From Rathayibacter sp. VKM Ac-2856 (lineage in GTDB: Bacteria > Actinomycetota > Actinomycetes > Actinomycetales > Microbacteriaceae), in contig NZ_JABMLF010000001.1 in NCBI RefSeq assembly GCF_013205055.1, positions 62,001 to 126,000 of the forward strand: 64,000 bases of DNA, written 5' to 3'. Position 1 is the first letter of the stretch. Each line of letters starts with the position of its first letter. The notes under the pieces were generated by a model, which saw only the letters and a list, made by a program, of their open reading frames with translations, was not told the origin of the DNA and made no database searches. Of this stretch, positions 1-7,572 are shown piece by piece. A program made the position numbers and the translations under genes.

Positions 1-1738
1 TGGCGACGACCTCGACCGCTCCGGCGGGGATCGAGACGGCGCGGGTGCTGAAGGCGTGCGAGGCGGTGCGGCCGGGGGCGAGGGGGGCGAAGGTCTTCGT
101 GCCGAAGGCCGAGCCGGCGGTCAATGCGACGGGGACCGCGTCGGCGTTGCGGGCCTGGACGGTGACGACGGCCTTGCCGCCGAGGCAGCGGGTGGCGGCG
201 GTGGCCGTGACGGCGACCGCGGGGGCGGCGGTCTGGCTGAGGGCGACCTGGTCGAGGGTCCAGAAGGCGCTGTTCTGGCCGGTGTAGCGGAAGCGGAACT
301 TGGCGGTGCGGGCGCCGGCCGGAACGTCGATCCGGAGCGACTCGTTCGCGTTGGTGTTCGCGGTGTAGCTCTTCACGGCGACGGGGGCGGCTCCGTCGAA
401 GGAGACGGAGACCACGGCGCTCTGCGGGCCGTCGATGACGTAGTCGGTGGCGTAGGAGAGGGTCGCGGTGGCGCTGCCGTTCAGCGGATAGGCCGGGCTG
501 ATCAGGGTGGAGTCGAACTGGCCGGCCGCGTGGGACTTGTCGTCCCACTCGTCGGAGTCCGCCACGGCGAAGACGTCGCGGGCGCGGACGTTGGTCTCGC
601 GCTTCTGCCCGGGCTCGACGGCGGTGAAGAAGGAGTCGGTGGCGAAGGACCAGCCGGACCACTCCCGGACGCCGCCGGCCGGCATCGCCGAGTCGTCGAT
701 CCGCCAGCCCTCGGGTGCGGTGCGGGTCCAGCCGAGCAGGCCCGCGGCCGGGCGGGTCTCGTCCAAGCGCGGCTGCAGGGCGGGGCGCAGGGTGTCGAAG
801 GCGTCGGTCGAGGGCGCGCCGAGGGCGATCCCGTCGAGCGTCCAGGCGGGGTCGTTCGCGAGGCCGTTGACGGCGAGGACGCTGGGGGCGATGTCGACGA
901 TCTTCACGTCGTTCCGCACGGAGCCCGCAGCGATGCCGGGGCCGGACGCGATGACGAAGACCTTCCTCTCGGCGAGGGTGTTGCCGCCGTGGCCGCCGGT
1001 GGGGGTGTGGCCGTGGTCCGCGGTGACGAGGATCGTCCACTGCTCGCTCGCGTAGCTCGGGCGGGCGCGGACGGCGGCGATCATCTCGCCGAGCTGGGAG
1101 TCGGCGCGGGCCAGGGCCTCGGCGTAGGCCGCTCCGTTCGTGCCGACCGAGTGCCCGGCGCCGTCGACCTCGTCGAGGTGGACGAAGGTGTTGTCGGGGT
1201 TCCCGTTCGCCAGGTAGTCGACGGCGGTGGCGGTGGTCTGCGCGTCGCCGCCGCCCGTCCGGCGGACGTCGACGGCCGGGCCGAAGATCGTCTCGGCGAC
1301 GGGCGACCAGGTCGCGACGACGAGGCTCGAGCGGGACGGGTCGGCGGCTTCGATGCGGCTGAGGTAGTCCGGGTACTGCCCGAAGCGCGGCGCGGTGAAC
1401 GCGTTGTGCACGACGCCGTGCTTGTCGGGCCAGGCGCCGGTGGCGATGGTCGACCAGCCGGGGCCGGAGACGGTGCCCGACATCGGTGCGGCATAGAGGT
1501 TCGCGGTCGAGGTGAGGCCCTCGGCGCGGAGCGAGTCGAGCGCGGGCATGTCGGCCGCGTCGAGCTGGTCGAAGGACGCGCCGTCGATGCCGACGACGAG
1601 GGTCTTCGCGGTGCGGGTGCCGGAGGGCAGGCCGTCGTACGCGGTGGCGGCGGCGGTGGCGGACGGCGCTGCGAGCAGGAGGCCGCCGATCACCGCCGAG
1701 ACGCAGGCGGCGCCGAGGGCGCGGAGGGGCAGGGACAT
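1..1738 (-). CDS. Secreted phosphodiesterase/nucleotide pyrophosphatase-like hydrolase (3' end outside window)
   Basis: Reading the minus strand from an ATG at 1738 gives an open frame to the window edge (about 579 residues). Residues 1-30 form a signal peptide (MSLPLRALGAACVSAVIGG, then a small-residue cleavage region), so the product is exported. The alkaline-phosphatase-superfamily metal and nucleophile motifs are present: VVGIDGASFD (about 48-56), the nucleophile loop SGPGWSTIATG (about 90-100), HLDEVDGAGHS (about 190-200) and TADHGHTPTGGHGG (about 240-253). The order and spacing fit type I phosphodiesterases/nucleotide pyrophosphatases, which hydrolyse phosphodiester or phosphoanhydride bonds with two zinc ions. 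After about residue 340 there is a beta-rich C-terminal region of unknown role. A GGAG ribosome site precedes the ATG. The substrate cannot be predicted. The gene is cut by the window edge, and the C-terminal length is unknown. Confidence 0.85.
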   Translation of the reverse strand, partial: MSLPLRALGAACVSAVIGGLLLAAPSATAAATAYDGLPSGTRTAKTLVVGIDGASFDQLDAADMPALDSLRAEGLTSTANLYAAPMSGTVSGPGWSTIATGAWPDKHGVVHNAFTAPRFGQYPDYLSRIEAADPSRSSLVVATWSPVAETIFGPAVDVRRTGGGDAQTTATAVDYLANGNPDNTFVHLDEVDGAGHSVGTNGAAYAEALARADSQLGEMIAAVRARPSYASEQWTILVTADHGHTPTGGHGGNTLAERKVFVIASGPGIAAGSVRNDVKIVDIAPSVLAVNGLANDPAWTLDGIALGAPSTDAFDTLRPALQPRLDETRPAAGLLGWTRTAPEGWRIDDSAMPAGGVREWSGWSFATDSFFTAVEPGQKRETNVRARDVFAVADSDEWDDKSHAAGQFDSTLISPAYPLNGSATATLSYATDYVIDGPQSAVVSVSFDGAAPVAVKSYTANTNANESLRIDVPAGARTAKFRFRYTGQNSAFWTLDQVALSQTAAPAVAVTATAATRCLGGKAVVTVQARNADAVPVALTAGSAFGTKTFAPLAPGRTASHAFSTRAVSIPAGAVEVVA

Positions 1739-1990
1739 CGTCGACTCCAGAGGGGTGTGGCGGGCGGAGATGCGCGGGCAGAGGTTCGAGGCGGAGCGCC
1801 GAGGCGACCGCGCGCCGCCAGACTGCCGAGATATCTACCCATCAGGAAGCCGAGAAGAAACATATGCAGACACGTTCAGCGGCTGTTCATCCGGGCCCGG
1901 ACGGGCGGGCCGGCCTCGGACAGGGGCGGGTGAACGGTTGCGCGGGGGTCGCGGACGGCCGCCGCGCGTGCGGTACCGTCGTCCCGATAG
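1739..1990. other. Intergenic region between divergent genes
   Basis: This stretch separates the phosphodiesterase gene (minus) from the riboswitch-EamA unit (plus). Around 1828-1885 it is clearly less GC-rich than its surroundings, which fits promoter DNA for one or both directions. I see no convincing ORF or strong hairpin in it. Confidence 0.4.
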
Positions 1991-2092
1991 CGCCTAGGGT
2001 TCCGGGACGACACGTCGTCCGGCTGGTTCGAGCGGCGCCACGGACCTCCGCCATCGGAGTCCGTCATCTCAAGGGACAGAAGCCTGGAGGAC
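1991..2092 (+). promoter_or_regulatory. ykkC-family riboswitch, probably guanidine-I class
   Basis: The untranslated leader of the EamA gene carries the conserved blocks of the ykkC motif in order. These are CTAGGGTTCCG (1994-2004), a hairpin closing with GGACGAC/GTCGTCC (2005-2020), CTGGTTCGAG (2023-2032), a second hairpin ACGGAC...GTCCGT with inner CTCC/GGAG (2040-2064), and the 3' block GGGACAGAAGCCTGGAGG (2073-2090). Known ykkC RNAs bind guanidine (subtype 1), ppGpp or PRPP (subtype 2). Control of an exporter rather than an amino acid or purine gene favours the guanidine class; that choice is inference. The match was made by eye against the remembered consensus, not by covariance search. 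Confidence 0.8.
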
Positions 2093-2099
2093 CGCTGCG

Positions 2100-2124
2100 G
2101 CGCGCGTCGGCGCGCGCGGAAGGG
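2100..2124 (+). promoter_or_regulatory. Hairpin abutting the EamA ribosome binding site (candidate expression platform)
   Basis: GCGCGCG (2100-2106) and CGCGCGC (2111-2117) form a 7-bp GC stem with a 4-nt loop. GGAAGGG, the likely Shine-Dalgarno, follows at once (2118-2124), eight bases before the ATG at 2132. A stem placed directly against the ribosome site between a riboswitch aptamer and its gene is a plausible expression platform. I do not see a U-tract, so translational control is likelier than a classical terminator. Confidence 0.45.
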
Positions 2125-2131
2125 TCCGAAC

Positions 2132-3010
2132 ATGTCTGCCTTCGTCCTCGCCCTCGTCCTGACCGCGGCGCTCTGCCACGCGGCGTGGAACGTGATCGCG
2201 CACCGCGTCAGCGGCATCGGGCTGCCCTTCCTCTGGTGGGGAGCGGTGGCGAGCACGCTCGTCTGGGCGCCGATCGTGCCCCTCACCGGCGGGCTCGGCT
2301 CGGGCGGGGACCTGCCGCGCGGTCTCCTGATCGGAGCGGGCGTCTCGGGGCTGCTGCACGTCGGGTACATGGTGGTGCTGCAGCAGGGCTACGCGCGCGG
2401 GCGGCTGTCGACGGTCTACGCGACCGCGCGGGGGACGGGACCGGCGCTGAGCGCGGGGCTCGCGGTGCTGCTGCTCGGCGAGCGGATCTCGCCGATCGCG
2501 GTGCTCGGCGTGGCCGTCGTCGTGACCGGGGTGATCGCGACCGGGCTGATCGATCGGCCGCGCGAGCTCGCTCCCTCGGGGCGCCGGCTCGCGGATCCGG
2601 GCATCCTCTTCGGGGTCCTCACCGGCGTCGCGATCGCGGTCTACACGATCTGGGACGCGCACGCCCTGCGGACCTGGGGGCTGTCGCCGGTGGCGTTCAT
2701 GGTCGGCTGCACGATGGTCGAGATCGTCGTCTACCTGGTGCCGCTGCGCAGGCGGCGGGCGGAGCTGCTGCCCGTCCTCCGGCAGCACTGGCCGCGGGTG
2801 CTGGCCTTCGGGGTGCTCTCGCCGCTCTCCTACATCCTGGTGCTGCAGGCGGTGACGCTCGCGCCGGTCGCGCTGGTCGCGCCGATGCGCGAGATGAGCG
2901 TGGTCCTGGTGTCGCTGTTCGGCGCCCTGGTGCTCCGCGAGGGCTCGGCGGTGCGCCGGATCGCGGCGTCGCTGGTGGTGGCGGGCGGGATCGTGCTGCT
3001 CTCGATGTGA
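2132..3010 (+). CDS. EamA-family (drug/metabolite transporter superfamily) permease, candidate guanidine-related exporter
   Basis: This 292-residue, strongly hydrophobic protein has about ten membrane helices in two halves. The N-terminal half begins FVLALVLTAALCHAAWNVIAHR, shortened here as the family's helix-1 signature LCHAAWNV. Tryptophan and glycine motifs, and a second half ending with the typical helix pair, match the length and layout of EamA transporters. The start is set by GGAAGGG eight bases upstream. The gene stands alone downstream of a ykkC-type riboswitch, so it is probably induced by the riboswitch ligand. If that ligand is guanidine, export of guanidine or a derivative is the best guess. 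Known guanidine-I exporters are small SMR proteins of the same superfamily, so a ten-helix EamA in this role is an inference. Confidence 0.85.
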   Translation: MSAFVLALVLTAALCHAAWNVIAHRVSGIGLPFLWWGAVASTLVWAPIVPLTGGLGSGGDLPRGLLIGAGVSGLLHVGYMVVLQQGYARGRLSTVYATARGTGPALSAGLAVLLLGERISPIAVLGVAVVVTGVIATGLIDRPRELAPSGRRLADPGILFGVLTGVAIAVYTIWDAHALRTWGLSPVAFMVGCTMVEIVVYLVPLRRRRAELLPVLRQHWPRVLAFGVLSPLSYILVLQAVTLAPVALVAPMREMSVVLVSLFGALVLREGSAVRRIAASLVVAGGIVLLSM

Positions 3011-3062
3011 GGAGCGCGGGCGTCCGGGCGTCGGGGTCGGTGCGGCGGGTCGGTGCGGCGGG

Positions 3063-3812
3063 TCAGAGCCCGACGGGGCGGATGAAGTGGCCGCCGTCGC
3101 GGCGCCGGCCGGTCGCCGAGACGGTGAAACGGACGATGTCGCTGCGGTAGCGGTCGTCCGAGGCCTCGAAGGTGCGGCCGTCGGCGTCCCGGGTGATCCG
3201 GTGCAGGCGGAGCACGGGGGAGCCGGGCGCGAGCTCGAGCAGCTGCGCGTCGGTCTCGTCCGCCGCCACCGCGTCGATCTCGTGGTCGACCTCGGCCGAC
3301 TTCCAGCCGCGGGAGTCGAGGAACTCGGTGATGGACACCGTGTCGAGGTCGACGTCGAAGAGGTTGCGGCCGGCCGGCTCGATGAAGGTCAGGCGCTCGA
3401 GCATCGTCGGCCGATCGTCCAGGGAGCGCAGCCGGAGGACGTCGACGACGAGCTCGCCCGGCTCGATGCCGAGCAGGGCGGCCTGGTCGGCGTCCGAGCG
3501 CCGGAGCGACACCTCCTGGGTGAGCGCCCCGGGGCGCGCGCCCATCGTCCGCGCCCAGCGGGTGAAGGGGATCGAGACGTCGACGGCCTGCTGGGCCTTG
3601 CGCTCGATGACGCGGCTCGGGCGCCCGCGGGTGGTCTCGATCAGGCCCTCGCTGCGCAGCGCCGCCAGGGCGTTCCGGATCGGGCCGCGCGAGGTCTTCC
3701 ACTTCGCGGCGAGCTCGCCCTCGGTCGGGACCTCGTCGCCCGGGGCCAGGTGTCCGCTCGCGATCGACTGACGCAGGTCGTCGGCGATCGCCTTGTACAT
3801 CACATCAGCCAC
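3063..3812 (-). CDS. GntR-family regulator with UTRA effector domain (PhnF-like), likely regulator of the phosphonate operon
   Basis: This 249-residue protein starts with a GntR winged helix-turn-helix (residues about 5-70, with APGDEVPTEGELAAKW and RGPIRNALAALRSEGLI). A UTRA ligand-binding domain follows (about 95-240, including EPAGRNLF and LHRITRDADGRTFE). UTRA regulators bind small effectors, and PhnF-type members control phosphonate genes. The gene lies divergent from phnD, which supports that role. The GTG at 3812 is preceded at six bases by TAAGGT (3824-3819), a leaderless start pattern. An internal ATG (MYKAIADD, five codons in) is an alternative start. Repression relieved by a phosphonate-derived ligand is inferred from the family. 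Confidence 0.85.
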   Translation of the reverse strand: MADVMYKAIADDLRQSIASGHLAPGDEVPTEGELAAKWKTSRGPIRNALAALRSEGLIETTRGRPSRVIERKAQQAVDVSIPFTRWARTMGARPGALTQEVSLRRSDADQAALLGIEPGELVVDVLRLRSLDDRPTMLERLTFIEPAGRNLFDVDLDTVSITEFLDSRGWKSAEVDHEIDAVAADETDAQLLELAPGSPVLRLHRITRDADGRTFEASDDRYRSDIVRFTVSATGRRRDGGHFIRPVGL

Positions 3813-3829
3813 GTAGGCACCTTACTGGG
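3810..3829 (-). promoter_or_regulatory. Leaderless promoter and candidate autoregulatory operator of the GntR gene
   Basis: On the minus strand TAAGGT (3824-3819) sits six bases before the GTG start. The same spot carries ACGTAGGCAC (plus strand 3811-3820), which recurs exactly at 3946-3955 in front of phnD. A 10-base repeat overlapping both divergent transcription starts is a good candidate for the GntR binding site. Confidence 0.45.
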
Positions 3830-3939
3830 CGGAGGAGGTGTTTCTGAGCGGGAGGACATGCGGCGCCGCCGGCGGTCCGGTTGTCGCGGTCGGTGCGGGA
3901 GGGAGATCGGTGAACACGTCGTGAACAGTGGCGAGATAG

Positions 3940-3955
3940 GTACATACGTAGGCAC
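3940..3955 (+). promoter_or_regulatory. Candidate GntR operator upstream of phnD
   Basis: GTACATAC/GTAGGCAC is an imperfect 16-bp palindrome (six of eight positions symmetric, centred on TACGTA). It contains the ACGTAGGCAC word shared with the GntR start region. It lies about 60 bases before the phnD ATG, where a promoter would be expected. Confidence 0.4.
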
Positions 3956-4013
3956 TGGGTGGGGCAGAGTTCTGGTCGTCCCCCTCGACGCCCTCCTCGC
4001 CCGAAAGGCCATC

Positions 4014-4958
4014 ATGCAGACCCGCGCCCGCCTGACCTCCTTCTCCCGCTCGGCCCTCACCGCGCTGGCCGCCGCCGGCGCCCTCGCGCTCCTGGCCGGC
4101 TGCTCCGGCACCGCGTCGGCCGGCTCGACCGACGCCGGCGGCGCCGAGGCCGGCTTCGCCGTCGACTCGAGCACCCTCGTCTTCGGCGTCGTCCCCGACT
4201 CCGTCGACACCGAGACCAACTACCAGCCGCTGATGGACTACATCGCGCAGGAGACCGGCAAGACCGTGGAGTACCACGAGTCGACCGACTACGCGGCGCT
4301 GATCGAGGCGGCCATCGCCGGCCAGATCGACGTCGCCAGCTTCTCCGGCTTCACCTACGTCACCGCCACGAACAACGGCGCGGAGCTCACTCCGATCTCC
4401 TCGATCGTGACCGCGGAGGGGCAGGAGCCCGGCTACTACTCCGAGGCCATCGTCCCGAACGGCAGCGACATCGCCTCGATCGCGGACATGAAGGGCAGGA
4501 AGGTCTGCTTCGTCGACCCGTCCTCCACCTCGGGCTACCTCTTCCCGAGCTACAACCTGCTCGAGGCGGGTCCGGACCCGGAGACCGACATCACCCCGGT
4601 CTTCGCGGGCAAGCACGACGTCTCGGTGCGGAAGGTCGGCGAGAACGTCGAGTGCGAAGCCGGCTTCGCGGAGGACAGCGAGGTCGAGAAGTCCGACGCC
4701 GTCACCGTGATCGAGCGGACCATGGTCCCCGGCGCCCCGATCGTCGAGTCCGACACCCTGCCGGACGACCTCAAGCAGCAGCTGAAGGACATCCTCTCCG
4801 AGGTCACCGTCGACGACATCATCGCCGCCGGCATCGAGTCGGCCGACAGCGACGGCTTCCGCAGCGTCTTCTACGAGACCAAGCCGGTCGACGACGCGTA
4901 CTACGACCAGATCCGCGACATCTGCGAGGCGACCGACGCCACGCAGTGCCAGGCCTGA
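4014..4958 (+). CDS. phnD: Phosphonate ABC transporter substrate-binding lipoprotein
   Basis: This 314-residue precursor has a lipoprotein signal peptide ending in the lipobox LLAGC (cysteine near residue 29). A PhnD-type periplasmic binding fold follows, with FGVVPDSVDTETNYQPLMDY, IAGQIDVASFSGFTYV and FVDPSSTSGYLFPSYNLL. It captures a phosphonate and delivers it to PhnE. The frame is open far upstream, but GAAAGG eight bases before the ATG at 4014 and the signal peptide fix the start. It is the first gene of a six-gene plus-strand operon divergent from the GntR regulator. PhnD-like proteins bind phosphonates, phosphite or related oxyanions. The downstream catabolic genes point to an aminophosphonate. 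Confidence 0.9.
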   Translation: MQTRARLTSFSRSALTALAAAGALALLAGCSGTASAGSTDAGGAEAGFAVDSSTLVFGVVPDSVDTETNYQPLMDYIAQETGKTVEYHESTDYAALIEAAIAGQIDVASFSGFTYVTATNNGAELTPISSIVTAEGQEPGYYSEAIVPNGSDIASIADMKGRKVCFVDPSSTSGYLFPSYNLLEAGPDPETDITPVFAGKHDVSVRKVGENVECEAGFAEDSEVEKSDAVTVIERTMVPGAPIVESDTLPDDLKQQLKDILSEVTVDDIIAAGIESADSDGFRSVFYETKPVDDAYYDQIRDICEATDATQCQA

Positions 4959-5011
4959 CCCGGCGCCCCGCGGCCGAGCGCTGAACCGACCGACCCGATC
5001 CGGAGACCCCG

Positions 5012-5842
5012 ATGACGACATCCTCCACTCCCGCGGCCGACGCCGTGGTCGAGATCACCGACCTCACCAAGCGGTTCGGCTCGACGACCGCCCTCGACGG
5101 GGTGTCGCTGACCGTCCGCCGCGGCGAGATCGTCGTCCTGCTCGGGCTCTCCGGGTCGGGCAAGTCCACGCTGCTGCGCCACGTCGACGCGCTCGAGGCG
5201 CCGACCGCCGGCTCGGTCCGCGTGCTCGGCGAGGACGTGCCGGCGCTGCGCGGCGGACGGCTGCGGACCCTCCGCGGGAAGGTGGGGTTCATCTTCCAGC
5301 AGTTCGAGCTCGTGCCGTCGCTGACGGTGCTCGAGAACGTGCTGACCGGGGCGCTCGCGGAGCTGCGCGGCCCGCGCCTGGGTCTGTGGAGCTACCCGAA
5401 GGCGAAGAAGCTGCGCGCGCTGCAGCACCTCGAGCGGGTCGGCCTGCTCGAGCGCGCCTACCAGCGCGCCGACACGCTCTCGGGCGGGCAGCAGCAGCGC
5501 GTCGCGATCGCGCGCGCCCTGATGCAGAACCCCTCGATCCTGCTGGCGGACGAGCCCGTCGCCTCCCTCGACCCGGAGTCGAGCGACCAGGTCATGGCGC
5601 TGATCCGCGAGATCGCGGCGGAGGAGGGGCTCACCGTGCTGTGCAGCCTGCACCAGGTGGACCTCGCCATCTCGTGGGCCGACCGGATCGTCGGGCTGCG
5701 GCACGGCTCCGTCGTGCTGGACACCCCGGCGGCGGGGCTCTCCAAGGCCGAGGTCATGGAGATCTACGGCCGGGTCGCGACCACGACCTCGGAGCTCGAG
5801 GCCGTGCAGAACGAGCTGCTCACCCCGGAGCGCACCCGATGA
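5012..5842 (+). CDS. phnC: Phosphonate ABC transporter ATP-binding protein
   Basis: This 276-residue ABC ATPase has Walker A GLSGSGKST (about 45-53), the Q-loop in FIFQQFELVPSLTVLENVL, the signature LSGGQQQRVAIARAL (about 150) and Walker B ILLADEPVASLD, followed by the H-loop histidine in SLHQVD. The PhnC-typical insertion around GALAELRGPRLGLWSY is present. It powers import through PhnE. It starts 53 bases after phnD, behind a GGAG site, and its stop overlaps the phnE start in an ATGA (5839-5842), so translation is coupled. Confidence 0.92.
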   Translation: MTTSSTPAADAVVEITDLTKRFGSTTALDGVSLTVRRGEIVVLLGLSGSGKSTLLRHVDALEAPTAGSVRVLGEDVPALRGGRLRTLRGKVGFIFQQFELVPSLTVLENVLTGALAELRGPRLGLWSYPKAKKLRALQHLERVGLLERAYQRADTLSGGQQQRVAIARALMQNPSILLADEPVASLDPESSDQVMALIREIAAEEGLTVLCSLHQVDLAISWADRIVGLRHGSVVLDTPAAGLSKAEVMEIYGRVATTTSELEAVQNELLTPERTR

Positions 5843-7572
5843 CGGCCGTCCTGCCGCCGCGCACCGAGCGCCGCCCGGACCCGGCGGTCGCCGCGCGCGC
5901 TCCGAGGCCGCGGCGCTCCCCGGAGCGGATCGCCGCCGTCCTGACCCTGCTCGCCCTCGCGGGGCTCGCGGTCGCCGCGCTGATCGAGATCGACGTCTCG
6001 GTGCCGCGGATGCTGCAGTCGCTCTCGAACGCCGAGCGCTTCCTCGGCCGGGTCGGCGCGATCAGCTTCCCCGAGCCGGCCGAGCTGCTCGCGCTGACCG
6101 CGCAGACCCTCGGGCTCGTCCTCACGGGGACGCTGCTCGCGGCGGTGCTCTCGGTGCCGCTGGCGTACCTCGCGGCGGCGAACACGACGCCCGGACACGC
6201 GGCCCGGGCGGTCGCGCGCTTCGTCGGCGTGCTGGCCCGCGCGATCCCGGACGTCGTCCTCGCGATGGTCTTCGTGCTGATGTTCTCGCTCGGCTCGCTG
6301 CCCGGCATCCTCGCGATCGGCCTGCACTCGGTCGGCATGATCTCGAAGCTCTTCGCCGACGCGATCGAGCAGATCGACGAGGGGCCGCGCCTGGCGATCC
6401 GCGCCGCGGGCGGCACGCGGCTGCAGGAGTTCACCTCGGGCGTGCTGCCGCAGGTGCTGCCCTCCTGGGTCGCGACGGTGCTGCACCGCAACGACATCAA
6501 CCTGCGCGGCTCCGTGATCCTCGGCTACGTCGGTGTCGCGGGCCTGGGCCTGGAGATGTCCTACGCGTTCAAGTCGCTGCAGTACGGGCGGGGCATCGGC
6601 ATCGCGCTGGTGATCTTCGCGCTCTGCGTGGCGATGGAGATCGTCTCGAGCTCGGTGCGCACGGCGATGCTCGGGCGGGACGCCTCCGGCTCCGGGCCGG
6701 TCGCCGCTCTCGTCCGCCGGGTGCGCGGCGACCGCGCAGGCACCGTGCGGCGGCCGGCGGGTGGCGGACCGCGGTGGACGCCGGAGTCGGCCCTGCGCCG
6801 GCCGTGGACGCCGACCCGGGTGCGGAACGCGCTCGCCGGTGCCGTCACGGCGGTCGTGATCGTCGCGGGCGTCGTCGTCAGCGACATCACCTGGAGCGAC
6901 GCGCTGACCTTCTGGGGCCGCGTCCCCGCCGTCGCCGCGCAGTTCTGGCCGCCGTCGTTCGGCAGCTACGACACCGGCACGATGGTCGAGGCGATGCGCG
7001 AGACCGTCGCCATCGCGCTCGCCGCGGCGCTGCTCACCGTCGTCGTCTCCGTCGTCGTCGGCTCGCTCGCGGCGCGCAACGTCGCCCCGACCCGCACCGC
7101 CCGCGGCGGCTTCCGGCTGCTGCTGGTCGCGGTGCGCGGCGTCCCCGAGCTCATCCTCGCCATCCTGCTCATCGTCGTGTCGGGGCTGGGCACCCAGGCC
7201 GGCACGATCGCGCTGGCGGTCGGCGGGGTGGGGCTGCTCGGCAAGCTCATCGCCGACTCGCTCGAGGAGGTCGACTCCGGACCGGAGCGCGCCCTCGTCG
7301 CGACCGGCGCCACCCGGCTCCAGGTGTACGCCGGAGCCACTCTTCCCCAGGGGGCGCGCGCGATGCTCGGCCACACCTTCTACCTGCTCGACACCAACAT
7401 CCGCGCGGCGACCCTGCTGGGCATCGTCGGCGGCGGCGGGATCGGCTACTACCTGCTGAACGCGGCGCAGGGCTCGAACTACGCGACCGTGACCGCGATC
7501 GTCCTGATGATCCTGGTGACCGTGCTCGTCGTGGAGGGGCTCGCGATGTGGCTGCGGAAGGTGCTCCGATGA
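5839..7572 (+). CDS. phnE: Phosphonate ABC transporter permease, tandem fusion of two PhnE units
   Basis: At 577 residues this protein is about twice the length of a single PhnE and consists of two homologous permease halves. Each half has its own coupling loop: AAGGTRLQEFTSGVLPQVLP near residue 200 and ATGATRLQVYAGATLPQG near 500. Each also has about five or six membrane helices, joined by an arginine/proline-rich linker (about 280-330). The fused form therefore supplies both transmembrane subunits of the importer in one chain. The start is coupled to phnC and the end to the FAD oxidoreductase (ATGA at 7569-7572). Some phosphonate operons carry two separate phnE genes, and this gene is their fusion. 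Confidence 0.9.
   Translation: MTAVLPPRTERRPDPAVAARAPRPRRSPERIAAVLTLLALAGLAVAALIEIDVSVPRMLQSLSNAERFLGRVGAISFPEPAELLALTAQTLGLVLTGTLLAAVLSVPLAYLAAANTTPGHAARAVARFVGVLARAIPDVVLAMVFVLMFSLGSLPGILAIGLHSVGMISKLFADAIEQIDEGPRLAIRAAGGTRLQEFTSGVLPQVLPSWVATVLHRNDINLRGSVILGYVGVAGLGLEMSYAFKSLQYGRGIGIALVIFALCVAMEIVSSSVRTAMLGRDASGSGPVAALVRRVRGDRAGTVRRPAGGGPRWTPESALRRPWTPTRVRNALAGAVTAVVIVAGVVVSDITWSDALTFWGRVPAVAAQFWPPSFGSYDTGTMVEAMRETVAIALAAALLTVVVSVVVGSLAARNVAPTRTARGGFRLLLVAVRGVPELILAILLIVVSGLGTQAGTIALAVGGVGLLGKLIADSLEEVDSGPERALVATGATRLQVYAGATLPQGARAMLGHTFYLLDTNIRAATLLGIVGGGGIGYYLLNAAQGSNYATVTAIVLMILVTVLVVEGLAMWLRKVLR

Noticed and set aside
56-1933. Long plus-strand frame (about 625 codons) over the left edge
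   Set aside because: The minus strand encodes a recognisable exported phosphodiesterase there. The plus frame is glycine/arginine-rich noise.
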